DNA of 11,499 nt from Phocaeicola_A sp963652075. Lineage in GTDB: Bacteria > Bacteroidota > Bacteroidia > Bacteroidales > Bacteroidaceae. Of this stretch, positions 1-6,667 are shown in pieces. Made by a program: the position numbers and the translations under genes. The stretch covers positions 1 to 11,499 of the forward strand of contig CAVJRQ010000073.1 of the NCBI GenBank assembly GCA_963652075.1, given 5' to 3'. The notes beneath the pieces are model-generated. The model was not told the origin of the DNA. It ran no database searches and saw only the letters and a list, made by a program, of their open reading frames with translations. Positions within the stretch are counted from its first letter, which is position 1. Every line of letters begins with the position of its first letter.

Positions 1-60
1 GGCTCGAACTCCCGACACCTGGTTTTGGAGACCAGTGCTCTACCAACTGAGCTATTCCCG
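1..60 (-). tRNA. tRNA-Trp (CCA anticodon), 3' part cut by window edge
   Basis: Read on the minus strand, the 5' acceptor half (CGGGAAT), a D arm (GCTCAGTTGGTAGAGC), the anticodon stem CTGGT/ACCAG with loop CTCCAAA, and the start of the T arm are all visible. The loop places CCA at the anticodon, which reads UGG (Trp). The sequence runs off the window in the T arm, so the 3' acceptor strand is not seen. It lies 45 bases downstream of the tuf stop codon on the same strand, so it is probably the last visible member of the tRNA-tuf transcript. In Bacteroides the genes secE, nusG and ribosomal protein genes usually follow; that is expectation, not observation. Confidence 0.95.
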
Positions 61-63
61 TAG

Positions 64-93
64 AAAGGGCTCTCTTTTCACGGAGAACCCTTT
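64..93 (-). other. Hairpin between tuf and tRNA-Trp
   Basis: Bases 64-74 pair with 83-93 to give an 11-pair stem (one G-U in the minus-strand RNA) around an 8-base loop. It fills most of the gap between the tuf stop codon and tRNA-Trp. In the transcribed (minus) direction the stem is followed by only a short mixed tract before the tRNA, so it is not a convincing intrinsic terminator. A processing signal, a partial attenuator or a 3' end stabiliser for tuf mRNA are possible roles. On the plus strand the stem is followed by five T, but no gene there needs terminating. Confidence 0.5.
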
Positions 94-105
94 TTATTGT
101 TTGTA

Positions 106-1290
106 TTAGTCAAGAAGTTCTGTAATCTGACCAGCACCTACCGTACGGCCACCTTCGCGGATAGCGAAACGCAGACCTACGTTCAATGCAACCGGGTAAA
201 TCAACTCAACTGTGATAGTTACGTTATCACCCGGCATTACCATTTCAGTTCCTTCCGGCAAGGTGATTTCACCTGTGCAGTCCATTGTACGGAGGTAGAA
301 CTGAGGACGGTATTTGTTGTGGAACGGAGTGTGACGTCCACCTTCCTCTTTCTTCAGGATATAAACCTCAGCTTTGAACTTAGAGTGAGCCTTAACCTGT
401 CCCGGGTGGCAGAGAATCATACCACGCTTGATTTCGTTCTTGTCGATACCACGGAGCAACAGACCAACGTTGTCACCTGCTTCACCCTGATCCAACAGTT
501 TACGGAACATCTCAACACCGGTTACGACAGATTTCTTGTCTTCACCCAAACCAAGGATTTCAACTTCGTCACCTACCTTGATTACACCGCTCTCGATACG
601 GCCAGTAGCAACTGTACCACGACCAGTGATTGAGAACACGTCCTCAACAGGCATCAAGAAAGGTTTATCGACATCGCGCGGAGGCAGAGGAATCCATGTG
701 TCAACAGCGTCCATCAACTCCATAACTTTCTCTTCCCACTGGGGTACACCGTTCAATGCGCCAAGAGCGGAACCGCGGATGATAGGAGTGTTGTCACCGT
801 CGAAGTCGTAGAATGAAAGCAACTCACGCATTTCCATCTCAACGAGTTCCAACATTTCCTCATCGTCTACCATATCGCACTTATTCAAGAATACAACCAG
901 ACGAGGAACGTTTACCTGACGAGCCAAAAGGATGTGCTCACGTGTCTGAGGCATCGGACCGTCAGTTGCGGCAACCACGATGATTGCACCGTCCATCTGA
1001 GCGGCACCAGTTACCATGTTCTTTACATAGTCGGCGTGTCCCGGGCAGTCTACGTGTGCGTAGTGACGGTTAGCGGTTTCGTATTCAACGTGTGAAGTAT
1101 TGATTGTAATACCTCTTTCTTTCTCTTCAGGAGCGTTGTCGATCTGGTCGAATGACTTAACTTCTGAAAGACCCTTCTTTGCCAATACTGTAGTGATGGC
1201 AGCTGTCAAAGTAGTCTTACCGTGGTCAACGTGGCCAATAGTACCAATGTTAACGTGCGGTTTTGTACGTTCAAATTTCTCTTTAGCCAT
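106..1290 (-). CDS. tuf: Translation elongation factor Tu
   Basis: EF-Tu is the GTPase that brings aminoacyl-tRNA to the ribosomal A site. The 394-residue protein has the usual family length. The G motifs are all in place: the P-loop GHVDHGKT at residues 19-26, the G2 region with GITIN at about 60-64, DCPGH at 81-85, and NKCD at 136-139. Domains 2 and 3 follow, ending in the typical GGRTVGAGQITELLD-type tail. The start is the ATG at 1288-1290, giving the standard N-terminus (MAKEKFERTKPHVNIG). The leader has no Shine-Dalgarno sequence but is A/T-rich, as usual in Bacteroidetes. The gene sits 73 bases after tRNA-Thr on the same strand with no clear promoter between, so it is probably co-transcribed with the three upstream tRNAs. 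It is intact. Confidence 0.99.
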   Translation of the reverse strand: MAKEKFERTKPHVNIGTIGHVDHGKTTLTAAITTVLAKKGLSEVKSFDQIDNAPEEKERGITINTSHVEYETANRHYAHVDCPGHADYVKNMVTGAAQMDGAIIVVAATDGPMPQTREHILLARQVNVPRLVVFLNKCDMVDDEEMLELVEMEMRELLSFYDFDGDNTPIIRGSALGALNGVPQWEEKVMELMDAVDTWIPLPPRDVDKPFLMPVEDVFSITGRGTVATGRIESGVIKVGDEVEILGLGEDKKSVVTGVEMFRKLLDQGEAGDNVGLLLRGIDKNEIKRGMILCHPGQVKAHSKFKAEVYILKKEEGGRHTPFHNKYRPQFYLRTMDCTGEITLPEGTEMVMPGDNVTITVELIYPVALNVGLRFAIREGGRTVGAGQITELLD

Positions 1291-1363
1291 AGCTTACTTA
1301 TTTTTATCGATTAGTAATTTCTAATGTCTCTTTAGTCAACTAACGTCTCCGTTATGATTCTTG

Positions 1364-1435
<72 letters not shown>

Positions 1436-1453
1436 AATATGTCTCTTTTTTAG

Positions 1454-1526
1454 AGCGGAAGACGGGACTCAAACCCGCGACCCTCAGCTTGGAAGGCTAA
1501 TGCTCTATCAACTGAGCTACTTCCGC
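1454..1526 (-). tRNA. tRNA-Gly (TCC anticodon)
   Basis: The minus-strand sequence folds into a 73-base cloverleaf. The acceptor strands are GCGGAAG and CTTCCGC with discriminator T. The anticodon stem TTAGC/GCTGA has one G-U pair and encloses the loop CTTCCAA, and the T stem is GCGGG/CCCGT. The anticodon UCC reads GGA and GGG. No CCA end is encoded. It lies only 7 bases after tRNA-Tyr, so the two must be separated by processing of one transcript. Confidence 0.97.
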
Positions 1527-1533
1527 AATTTTG

Positions 1534-1616
1534 TGGGCAAAGATGGATTCGAACCACCGAAGGCGTAAGCCAGCAGATTTACAGTCTGCCCCATTTGGCC
1601 ACTCTGGTATTTGCCC
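1534..1616 (-). tRNA. tRNA-Tyr (GTA anticodon)
   Basis: This is an 83-base class II tRNA with a long variable arm. The acceptor strands are GGGCAAA and TTTGCCC with discriminator A. The anticodon stem GCAGA/TCTGC encloses the loop CTGTAAA, so the anticodon is GUA. The T arm contains GGTTCGAATCC. No CCA end is encoded. It is the first gene of the tRNA-tuf transcript, with a good promoter about 40 bases upstream. Confidence 0.97.
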
Positions 1617-1620
1617 ATTC

Positions 1621-1652
1621 CCGCATCTGACAGGTTGTTTTCTCAAATGCGG
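1621..1652 (-). repeat. Inverted repeat in the leader of the tRNA-tuf transcript
   Basis: CCGCAT at 1621-1626 is complementary to ATGCGG at 1647-1652. After one mismatch, TGA and TCA extend the stem inwards, leaving a loop of 12 bases. It lies between the -7 box and the 5' end of tRNA-Tyr, about where the transcript should begin. No T run follows on the minus strand, so a terminator for ribH is not supported. It could be a leader structure or a processing site. Confidence 0.4.
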
Positions 1653-1654
1653 TG

Positions 1655-1685
1655 CAAAGGTACAACTATTTTTTTAATGCGCAAG
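1655..1685 (-). promoter_or_regulatory. Promoter of the tRNA-Tyr/Gly/Thr-tuf operon
   Basis: On the minus strand, TACCTTTG at 1655-1662 matches the Bacteroidetes -7 consensus TAnnTTTG exactly. A TTG within CTTGC at 1681-1685 lies 19 bases upstream, where the -33 element (TTTG) is expected. The -33 element and part of the spacer lie inside the last codons of ribH, so ribH read-through could also feed the tRNA operon. The start point is inferred, not seen. Confidence 0.75.
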
Positions 1686-2160
1686 CCAAATCGACCATTT
1701 TTATTGCGGTCACTGCACATTCGTCTCCTTTGTTGCCTAATTTGCCGCCACAACGCTCTTCGGCCTGTTGCATGTTGTCCGTTGTCAGCAATCCGTAGAT
1801 GACCGGTATCTTGCCTTCTGCGTTCAGTTGGGCGATGCCTTGCGTGGTGCCTGCGCACACGTAGTCGAAGTGGGGCGTGTCGCCTCTCACTACGCTGCCG
1901 AGCGCAATCACGGCGTCTACCTTTCCGCTCTGAATCATCAGGGACGAACCGAAGGTCAGCTCAAAGCTGCCGGGGACGGTGTGCACGAGGATGTTCTCCT
2001 CCTTGGCACCGTGTTTCTTCAGTGTTTCCAGTGCCCCGCGGAGCAGTGCGCCGGTGATGTTGAAGTTCCACTCCGAGATGACGATGCCGAAGCGCATCCC
2101 GCTGGCATCGGGAACCGGGTTGAAGTCATAGTCTGATAAGTTGTGATAAGCTGTTGCCAT
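1666..2160 (-). CDS. ribH: 6,7-dimethyl-8-ribityllumazine synthase
   Basis: This enzyme catalyses the penultimate step of riboflavin synthesis, joining 5-amino-6-ribitylaminouracil and 3,4-dihydroxy-2-butanone 4-phosphate. The chosen ATG at 2158-2160 gives 164 residues (MATAYHNLSDYDF...), close to the usual family length. An upstream in-frame ATG at 2238 would add about 26 residues encoded across a hairpin and is unlikely. Recognisable blocks are the substrate-binding ISEWNFNITGALLRGA region, the VPGSFEL segment, and ALGSVVRGDTPHFDYV, whose His is the likely general acid/base of the family. The C-terminal IPVIYGLLTTDN block and GNKGDECAVTAIKMVDL segment are also typical. The gene lies 91 bases downstream of the TPR gene on the same strand. 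No other riboflavin gene is in the window. Confidence 0.96.
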   Translation of the reverse strand: MATAYHNLSDYDFNPVPDASGMRFGIVISEWNFNITGALLRGALETLKKHGAKEENILVHTVPGSFELTFGSSLMIQSGKVDAVIALGSVVRGDTPHFDYVCAGTTQGIAQLNAEGKIPVIYGLLTTDNMQQAEERCGGKLGNKGDECAVTAIKMVDLACALKK

Positions 2161-2182
2161 ACTGCTGAATAGTTTATAAAAG

Positions 2183-2220
2183 AAGCGTGAACTACGCCGC
2201 GACGGGAATAATTCACGCTT
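2183..2220 (-). terminator. Hairpin between the TPR gene and ribH (terminator or attenuator)
   Basis: AAGCGTGAA at 2183-2191 and TTCACGCTT at 2212-2220 are perfect 9-base inverted copies with a 20-base intervening stretch that can form a small inner CCG/CGG stem. On the minus strand the stem is followed by CTTTTAT, giving it the look of a weak intrinsic terminator after the TPR gene. Because it sits just 23 bases before the ribH ATG it may instead act as a 5' leader structure of ribH. It does not resemble an FMN riboswitch. I see no clean TAnnTTTG promoter in the gap for ribH alone. Confidence 0.5.
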
Positions 2221-2251
2221 ATAAAAGTTTAAACTCAAATGATTCTCTCGT

Positions 2252-2923
2252 TTATTTCGACGCGCGCTCGATGTACTTGTCGATTTCCATCGCCTGGTAA
2301 GAGTTGAAGTATTTATCCTTAATCAACTGATAAACCTTCACGGCCTCCGCGTTTTTGCCCAACTTCTCGTAGACCTGTCCGGCCTTCACCAGGTACACGG
2401 GGCTCATGCTCTGTGAGTCGGCCATGTCGGCAGCCTCCTTGAATGCGGAAGCCGCTTTCTCCAACTCGCCAAGCTGCGCGTAGCAGTCGCCTTTGGCTCC
2501 GGTAACGGCGGGAGCAATCACCAAGTCGTTGCCGCTGAAATCCTCGAGGCAATCCAGAGCCTCTTTGTACTTGCCAAGTTGTGCGTAGCACAGTCCGGCG
2601 TATGCCTGAGCCAGGTTGCCCGCTTTCGTTCCGCTGAACTCATCTGCCACCTTCAGGAATCCCGCGTTGCCTACAGAGTCTCCGTCGAGAGCCAACTGAT
2701 ACTCTTCAACGTCGAAATACTGCTGGCCGACGAGCAAGGCCTCGGAAGCCTTCCGTTCACGCGGCTCGGCGATGAAGTTCTTGTAAATAACCACGCCCGC
2801 AATCACGATGATGACTGCTGCAATAACGGCAATAATCGCCTTTTTGTTTTTCTCCAGAAATGCTTCAGACTGGTTCAAAGCCTCTTCCACATTTACAGCG
2901 TCTTGTCTTTTCTGTTCTGCCAT
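2252..2923 (-). CDS. Membrane-anchored tetratricopeptide repeat protein (YfgM/TPR_21-like)
   Basis: The 223-residue protein has a short charged N-terminus (residues 1-28), one strongly hydrophobic segment at about 29-48, and a large soluble part. That part contains TPR-like helix pairs, visible as AYAGLCYAQLGKYKEALDCL, GDCYAQLGELEKAASAFKEA and KAGQVYEKLGKNAEAVKVYQ. The layout matches the YfgM/TPR_21-like group, whose best-known member works with a periplasmic chaperone in E. coli. By analogy the TPR part is probably on the outer face of the inner membrane, helping protein-protein contacts during envelope protein maturation; the exact partner is unknown. The start ATG at 2921-2923 is well placed behind a promoter. 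It is the first gene of a two-gene unit with ribH and diverges from recF. Confidence 0.85.
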   Translation of the reverse strand: MAEQKRQDAVNVEEALNQSEAFLEKNKKAIIAVIAAVIIVIAGVVIYKNFIAEPRERKASEALLVGQQYFDVEEYQLALDGDSVGNAGFLKVADEFSGTKAGNLAQAYAGLCYAQLGKYKEALDCLEDFSGNDLVIAPAVTGAKGDCYAQLGELEKAASAFKEAADMADSQSMSPVYLVKAGQVYEKLGKNAEAVKVYQLIKDKYFNSYQAMEIDKYIERASK

Positions 2924-2973
2924 ATCTGTTATCTTTATTATTTTTCTTTATTCGACACGTTTTTTCAGGTCAG

Positions 2974-3004
2974 CAAAAGTAAGCTATTTCCCTCTATTGA
3001 GAAA
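2974..3004 (-). promoter_or_regulatory. Promoter of the TPR protein gene
   Basis: On the minus strand, TACTTTTG at 2974-2981 fits the Bacteroidetes -7 motif TAnnTTTG. TTTC at 3001-3004, 19 bases upstream, approximates the -33 TTTG. The predicted leader before the ATG is about 45 bases and A-rich (AATAAAGAAAAATAATAAAG), as is typical for these bacteria. Confidence 0.7.
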
Positions 3005-3041
3005 ATTTCAGTCTATCTTTTTTCAATTTTATCTCTTCTCC

Positions 3042-3073
3042 CTCCTTGGAAAGGAGAATAATGCATACATTTG
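3042..3073 (+). promoter_or_regulatory. recF start region: -7 box, palindromic Shine-Dalgarno and 6-codon ORF
   Basis: Three overlapping signals lie here. TACATTTG at 3066-3073 matches the TAnnTTTG -7 motif but ends only 4 bases before the recF ATG, so a transcript from it would be nearly leaderless. CTCCTT/AAGGAG at 3042-3056 is a 6-base inverted repeat whose right arm is a canonical Shine-Dalgarno sequence. It is followed four bases later by an ATG at 3061 that opens a 6-codon frame (MHTFAV), whose TGA overlaps the recF ATG. Which of these is used cannot be told from sequence; the -7 box is the most conventional reading. Confidence 0.45.
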
Positions 3074-3077
3074 CCGT

Positions 3078-4175
3078 ATGATTTTGAAACGTATTTCCAT
3101 AGTTAACTATAAGAACCTGGAGCAGGCCGAACTGGATTTCTCTCCGAAAATCAACTGTTTTATAGGACAAAACGGCATGGGCAAGACCAATCTGCTGGAT
3201 GCGGTCTACTACCTGTCGTTCTGCAAGAGCGCGTCCAACCCCATCGACTCGCAGGTGATTCGCCACAACCAGGAATACTTCGTGATTCAGGGCTTCTATG
3301 AACAGGAGGACGGCGGTGTGGAGGAGATTTACTGTGGCATGAAGCGTCGTCACAAGAAGCAGTTCAAGCGCAACAAGAAGGAGTATACGCGCCTGGCGGA
3401 CCACATCGGGTTCATCCCCCTGATTCTGATTTCTCCAGCCGATGCCGACCTGATTGCCGGGGGGAGCGAGGAACGCCGACGCTTCATGGACGTGGTCATC
3501 TCGCAGTACGACAAAGCCTACCTCGACGCGCTGATGCGCTACAACCGGGCTTTGGTGCAGCGCAACACGCTGCTGAAGCAAGAGGCGGAGCCGGATGCCG
3601 GGTTGATGGATGTTTGGGAGGAGATGATGGCTTCCGCAGGCGAGGAAATCTACCGCAAACGGATGCGCTTCATCGAGGAGTTCATCCCTACGTTTCAATC
3701 CATCTATGCTTACATCTCGCAGGAGGGTGAGCCTGTGGGACTGACCTACGTGTCGCAACTGCAGACCCGTGACTTGGCGCAGTCGCTGCGCGACAACCGT
3801 CTGCGCGACCGCATCGTGGGCTATTCGCTCGTGGGCGTGCACAAGGACGATCTGGAGATGACGCTGGACGGTTACCCGATGAAGCGCGAAGGGTCGCAGG
3901 GACAGAACAAGACCTTCCTCATCGCGTTGAAGCTGGCGCAGTTCGACTTCCTGAAGAAGACAGGCAGCAACACCGCGCCGCTGTTGTTGCTCGACGACAT
4001 ATTCGACAAGTTGGACGCGCGGCGTGTGGAGCAGATAGTGAAGTTGGTGGCCGGCGACAGCTTCGGACAAATCTTCATCACCGACACCAACCGGGAGCAT
4101 TTGGACAAGATTCTACAGAAAACCGAGCAGGACTACAAACTGTTCGAAATCAGTCACGGGGAGATAGCGCAATGA
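3078..4175 (+). CDS. recF: DNA replication and repair protein RecF
   Basis: RecF is an SMC/ABC-type ATPase that, with RecO and RecR, helps load RecA at single-strand gaps and stalled forks. The start at 3078-3080 gives 365 residues beginning MILKRISIVNYKNL, the usual RecF N-terminus. The frame stays open upstream to 2808, but that part overlaps the divergent TPR gene. The Walker A motif GQNGMGKTN spans residues 30-38, the ABC signature region is EGSQGQNKT at 271-279, and Walker B is LLLLDDIFDKLD at 302-313. The helical arm between them (about 125-240) holds the family block ISPADADLIAGGSEERRRF at 118-136. The gene is intact. Its stop codon overlaps the start of the DUF721 gene (ATGA), so the two are probably translationally coupled. 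Confidence 0.97.
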   Translation: MILKRISIVNYKNLEQAELDFSPKINCFIGQNGMGKTNLLDAVYYLSFCKSASNPIDSQVIRHNQEYFVIQGFYEQEDGGVEEIYCGMKRRHKKQFKRNKKEYTRLADHIGFIPLILISPADADLIAGGSEERRRFMDVVISQYDKAYLDALMRYNRALVQRNTLLKQEAEPDAGLMDVWEEMMASAGEEIYRKRMRFIEEFIPTFQSIYAYISQEGEPVGLTYVSQLQTRDLAQSLRDNRLRDRIVGYSLVGVHKDDLEMTLDGYPMKREGSQGQNKTFLIALKLAQFDFLKKTGSNTAPLLLLDDIFDKLDARRVEQIVKLVAGDSFGQIFITDTNREHLDKILQKTEQDYKLFEISHGEIAQ

Positions 4176-4462
4176 GAAGAAACGATGCCAAGCCGATAGG
4201 GGAGATGATTCGTCGGGTGATGCGTGAGCAGGGATTGGAGTCGCCGCTCAACGAGTACCGCCTCATCCAGTCGTGGACTGACGTGCTGGGACGCACCATC
4301 GCTTCGTACACCACACGGCTCTACATCAAGAACCAGGTTCTCTACGTGCAACTTACCTCGCCCGCCCTTCGCCAGGAGCTGATGATGGGGCGCGAACTGC
4401 TGGTTCGCAAGCTCAACGAGGCGGTGGGGGCACAAGTCATCACCAACATCATTTTCCAGTGA
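4172..4462 (+). CDS. DUF721 (DciA-like) protein
   Basis: This is a 96-residue protein of the DUF721 family, to which the replicative helicase operator DciA belongs. Family traits visible are the N-terminal MRRNDAKPIGEMIRRVMREQGL, the block LIQSWTDVLGRTIASYTTRLYIKNQVLYVQLTSPALRQEL (about residues 28-67), and a C-terminal NEAVGAQVITNIIF segment. In bacteria without a DnaC- or DnaI-type loader, DciA is thought to help place DnaB helicase, so a replication role is likely but inferred. The ATG overlaps the recF stop (ATGA), and small DUF721 genes beside recF are common. The last 14 bases overlap the convergent folate cyclo-ligase gene. I leave the symbol blank because the family is broad. Confidence 0.88.
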   Translation: MRRNDAKPIGEMIRRVMREQGLESPLNEYRLIQSWTDVLGRTIASYTTRLYIKNQVLYVQLTSPALRQELMMGRELLVRKLNEAVGAQVITNIIFQ

Positions 4463-5006
4463 ACAGCCAGCCGCTGTCCGTCAGCACCGCGTCCATCCGT
4501 TGGTCGAACGGCTCGTGGGGCACTTCGTCCACCGCCTGGAAGTCGTAGCAGATGCCGATTGTATAGGCAGGGAGTTGGGGGAGCAGGCGGTCGTAGTACC
4601 CCTTGCCGCGCCCGAGGCGGTTGCCGCATGCGTCGAAAGCAACGCCGGGAATCACCGCCACGTCTATCCGGGTGTAGTCGGCAAACGGCTCACCGACGGG
4701 TTCTTCGATGCCGTATGCGCCGACGCGCAAATCCTGCTTGCCGGTGTAGCGGCGCAGCTCCAGCTCATCGCCCACCACCACGGGGAGCAGAATCTCTTTC
4801 CGTTGGCTCCACTCCTCCACCAACCTGTGCGTGAAGACCTCGTCGGGCAACGAATGGTAGAGCAGCACGACACGCGCCTCCGCAAACCGCGGATGTCGCT
4901 CCAACAGCTGCATCAGTGCCTCGGACTTCGCCCGGCACTCCTCCGCCGTATGGCTCGCCTTGCGCTGCCTGATTAGCTTGCGCAGCTCCTTCTTGTCACT
5001 TCGCAT
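4449..5006 (-). CDS. 5-formyltetrahydrofolate cyclo-ligase
   Basis: This enzyme (also called methenyltetrahydrofolate synthetase) uses ATP to turn 5-formyl-THF back into 5,10-methenyl-THF, recovering an inhibitory folate form. The protein has 185 residues, typical for the family. The phosphate-binding signature is clear at residues 119-141: IPGVAFDACGNRLGRGKGYY followed by DRL. A basic N-terminus (KKELRKLIRQRK) and the segment VLLYHSLPDEV at about 47-57 also fit. It is the last gene of the six-gene minus operon. Its start overlaps the end of the S41 protease gene by 11 bases, so coupled translation is likely. Its 3' end overlaps the DUF721 gene on the other strand by 14 bases, leaving no room for a terminator between them. 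Confidence 0.95.
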   Translation of the reverse strand: MRSDKKELRKLIRQRKASHTAEECRAKSEALMQLLERHPRFAEARVVLLYHSLPDEVFTHRLVEEWSQRKEILLPVVVGDELELRRYTGKQDLRVGAYGIEEPVGEPFADYTRIDVAVIPGVAFDACGNRLGRGKGYYDRLLPQLPAYTIGICYDFQAVDEVPHEPFDQRMDAVLTDSGWLFTGK

Positions 5007-6651
5007 CGGCTTCCGTCTCCGTGGGCGCTTGGGGGAATGCCTCTCCCTTTCTCAATACCTCCAAGGCTTTCTTCACCGTGGGGTCGTCCTGGTTGAGGAA
5101 CTGCACGTACTGCTCCGTCCCCATCATGTTGTAGATGATGTTGCCGTAGAGCAAACGCTCCAACAGCTTGTGCGACTTGCTGATTAGCAGGTTGCGGCGT
5201 TTCACGCCGCGCTCCTCGGCAAAGCGGACGAACCGCTCCACGATGTTCTGGCGTTTCAGGTAAGCGAGCAGCGACTTGTAATCCTCGTATCTGCTCAACT
5301 TCTCGCGGTTGGTATCCGTGTATTGGAAGGCGAACTCGATAGGCAGGCGGTTGTTCACCACGCTGTAGTAGTACGACGTGTAGCCCGCCGTGTCCTGCGG
5401 AACGAAGATGTCCGGCATGATGCCTCCTCCGCCATAGACCACGCGACCCAGCGAGGTGTGGTACACCTCGTCCTCATTCTGCCGGATGCTGTCCTGCGAG
5501 AAGAACTCGCCGTGGTCGAAGCGGTTGATGATATCCATCTCATAGTCCTCGTCCTTGCCGTTGGAGTAGGGCTTCTGTATGCAGCGGCCCGAAGGCGTGT
5601 AGTAGCGGGCGATGGTCAGGCGCATAGCCGAACCGTCCCTGAACTCGATGGGTTGTTGCACCAGTCCCTTTCCGAAGGAACGCCGGCCGACGATGGTACC
5701 GCGGTCGTTGTCCTGTATGGCTCCGGCGAAGATTTCGCTGGCCGATGCCGACGACTCGTTGATGAGTACCACCAACGGCGTTTGCTGGTTGGTGCCCCGT
5801 CCGTCCGAACGGTACTCCTGTCGGGGCGACTTGCGTCCGTTGGTGTAGACAATCATCCGGTTGCCCGGCAGGAACTCGTTCACCATCTGGATGCAGGCTC
5901 CCATGTAGCCGCCGGTGTTGTCGCGCAGGTCGATAATCAGGTTCTCGTAGTTCCGCTGCGCCAAGGTGGCGAAGCCGATAATCATCTCGGCGTAGGTCGT
6001 CTCGCCAAACTTGTTTATCTTGATGTAGCCCGTCTTGTCGTCAATCATGTAGGCAGCGTCCACGCTCTTGACGGGGATGTCGCCGCGCACGATGGTGAAC
6101 GAGAGCAGGTCCTTCACGCCCCGGCGGTAGATGCCCAACTTCACCTCCGTACCCTTCGGCCCTTTCAGCTTGGCCATGGTGGAGGCGTTGGTCACCTCCT
6201 TGCCCACGAACAGGGTGTCGTTGACCGACACGATGCGGTCGCCGGGCAGCATGCCCACCTTCTCCGACGGGCCGCCCTTGATGACATCGCTCACGTAAAT
6301 CGTGTCCTTCTGGATGGTGAACGATACGCCGATGCCGCTGAAGTGTCCTTTCAGTTCGGAGGTCGTGGCCTCCAAGTCCTTTGCCGGGATGTAGGTGGAG
6401 TGGGGGTCCAGCTCCGAGAGAATCTGCGGCATGGCCTTCTCCACCAAGTCCGTCATCCGCACCGTGTCCACGTATTGGTCGTCCACGATGCGGAGCAGGT
6501 CGTTGAGCTTGTTGGACGACGTGTTGATGATGCTCAACCGGTTGTCGGAGAACAGGTTGGCGTAGAAAGTCCCTATCAGGATGCCCACCACCACGCTGGT
6601 GGCGATGATGATGGGTATGTAGCGTTTCGAAGAGTTCTTGTTTTCGCTCAT
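4996..6651 (-). CDS. S41-family carboxyl-terminal processing protease (CtpA/Prc type)
   Basis: This is a 551-residue envelope protease. A short basic cytoplasmic start is followed by a membrane segment at about residues 11-33, which is likely an uncleaved anchor that puts the rest in the periplasm. A PDZ domain spans about 95-180 (FSGIGVSF; SEKVGMLPGDRIVSVND), then the S41 core. The catalytic Ser-Lys pair is visible: Ser303 in NESSASASEIFAG and Lys328 in RRSFGKGL, 25 residues apart as in E. coli Prc, with Gln332 at the expected third position. The family cleaves proteins from the C-terminus in envelope maturation or quality control. About 190 residues follow the core, charged and without an evident domain. 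It lies 16 bases after dCMP deaminase and overlaps the cyclo-ligase start. Substrate unknown. Confidence 0.95.
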   Translation of the reverse strand: MSENKNSSKRYIPIIIATSVVVGILIGTFYANLFSDNRLSIINTSSNKLNDLLRIVDDQYVDTVRMTDLVEKAMPQILSELDPHSTYIPAKDLEATTSELKGHFSGIGVSFTIQKDTIYVSDVIKGGPSEKVGMLPGDRIVSVNDTLFVGKEVTNASTMAKLKGPKGTEVKLGIYRRGVKDLLSFTIVRGDIPVKSVDAAYMIDDKTGYIKINKFGETTYAEMIIGFATLAQRNYENLIIDLRDNTGGYMGACIQMVNEFLPGNRMIVYTNGRKSPRQEYRSDGRGTNQQTPLVVLINESSASASEIFAGAIQDNDRGTIVGRRSFGKGLVQQPIEFRDGSAMRLTIARYYTPSGRCIQKPYSNGKDEDYEMDIINRFDHGEFFSQDSIRQNEDEVYHTSLGRVVYGGGGIMPDIFVPQDTAGYTSYYYSVVNNRLPIEFAFQYTDTNREKLSRYEDYKSLLAYLKRQNIVERFVRFAEERGVKRRNLLISKSHKLLERLLYGNIIYNMMGTEQYVQFLNQDDPTVKKALEVLRKGEAFPQAPTETEADAK

Positions 6652-6667
6652 GATGCCTTTGTCGTTT

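Noticed and set aside
2161..2238. Longer ribH starting at 2238
   Set aside because: The added residues are encoded through a 9-base perfect hairpin, and the ATG at 2160 gives the usual family length.
2808..3077. Longer recF starting at 2808
   Set aside because: It would overlap the divergent TPR gene and its promoter; RecF proteins begin at the MILKRISIVNYKNL equivalent.
2994..4100. 368-codon open frame on the minus strand opposite recF
   Set aside because: It is antisense to a complete RecF with all catalytic motifs, and its translation (rich in H, L, V, Q and R) has the composition of a reverse-frame shadow with no recognisable domain.
4172..4462. Replication origin region beside recF
   Set aside because: recF is near dnaA and oriC in some bacteria, but no dnaA, dnaN or gyrB and no DnaA-box cluster is seen here.
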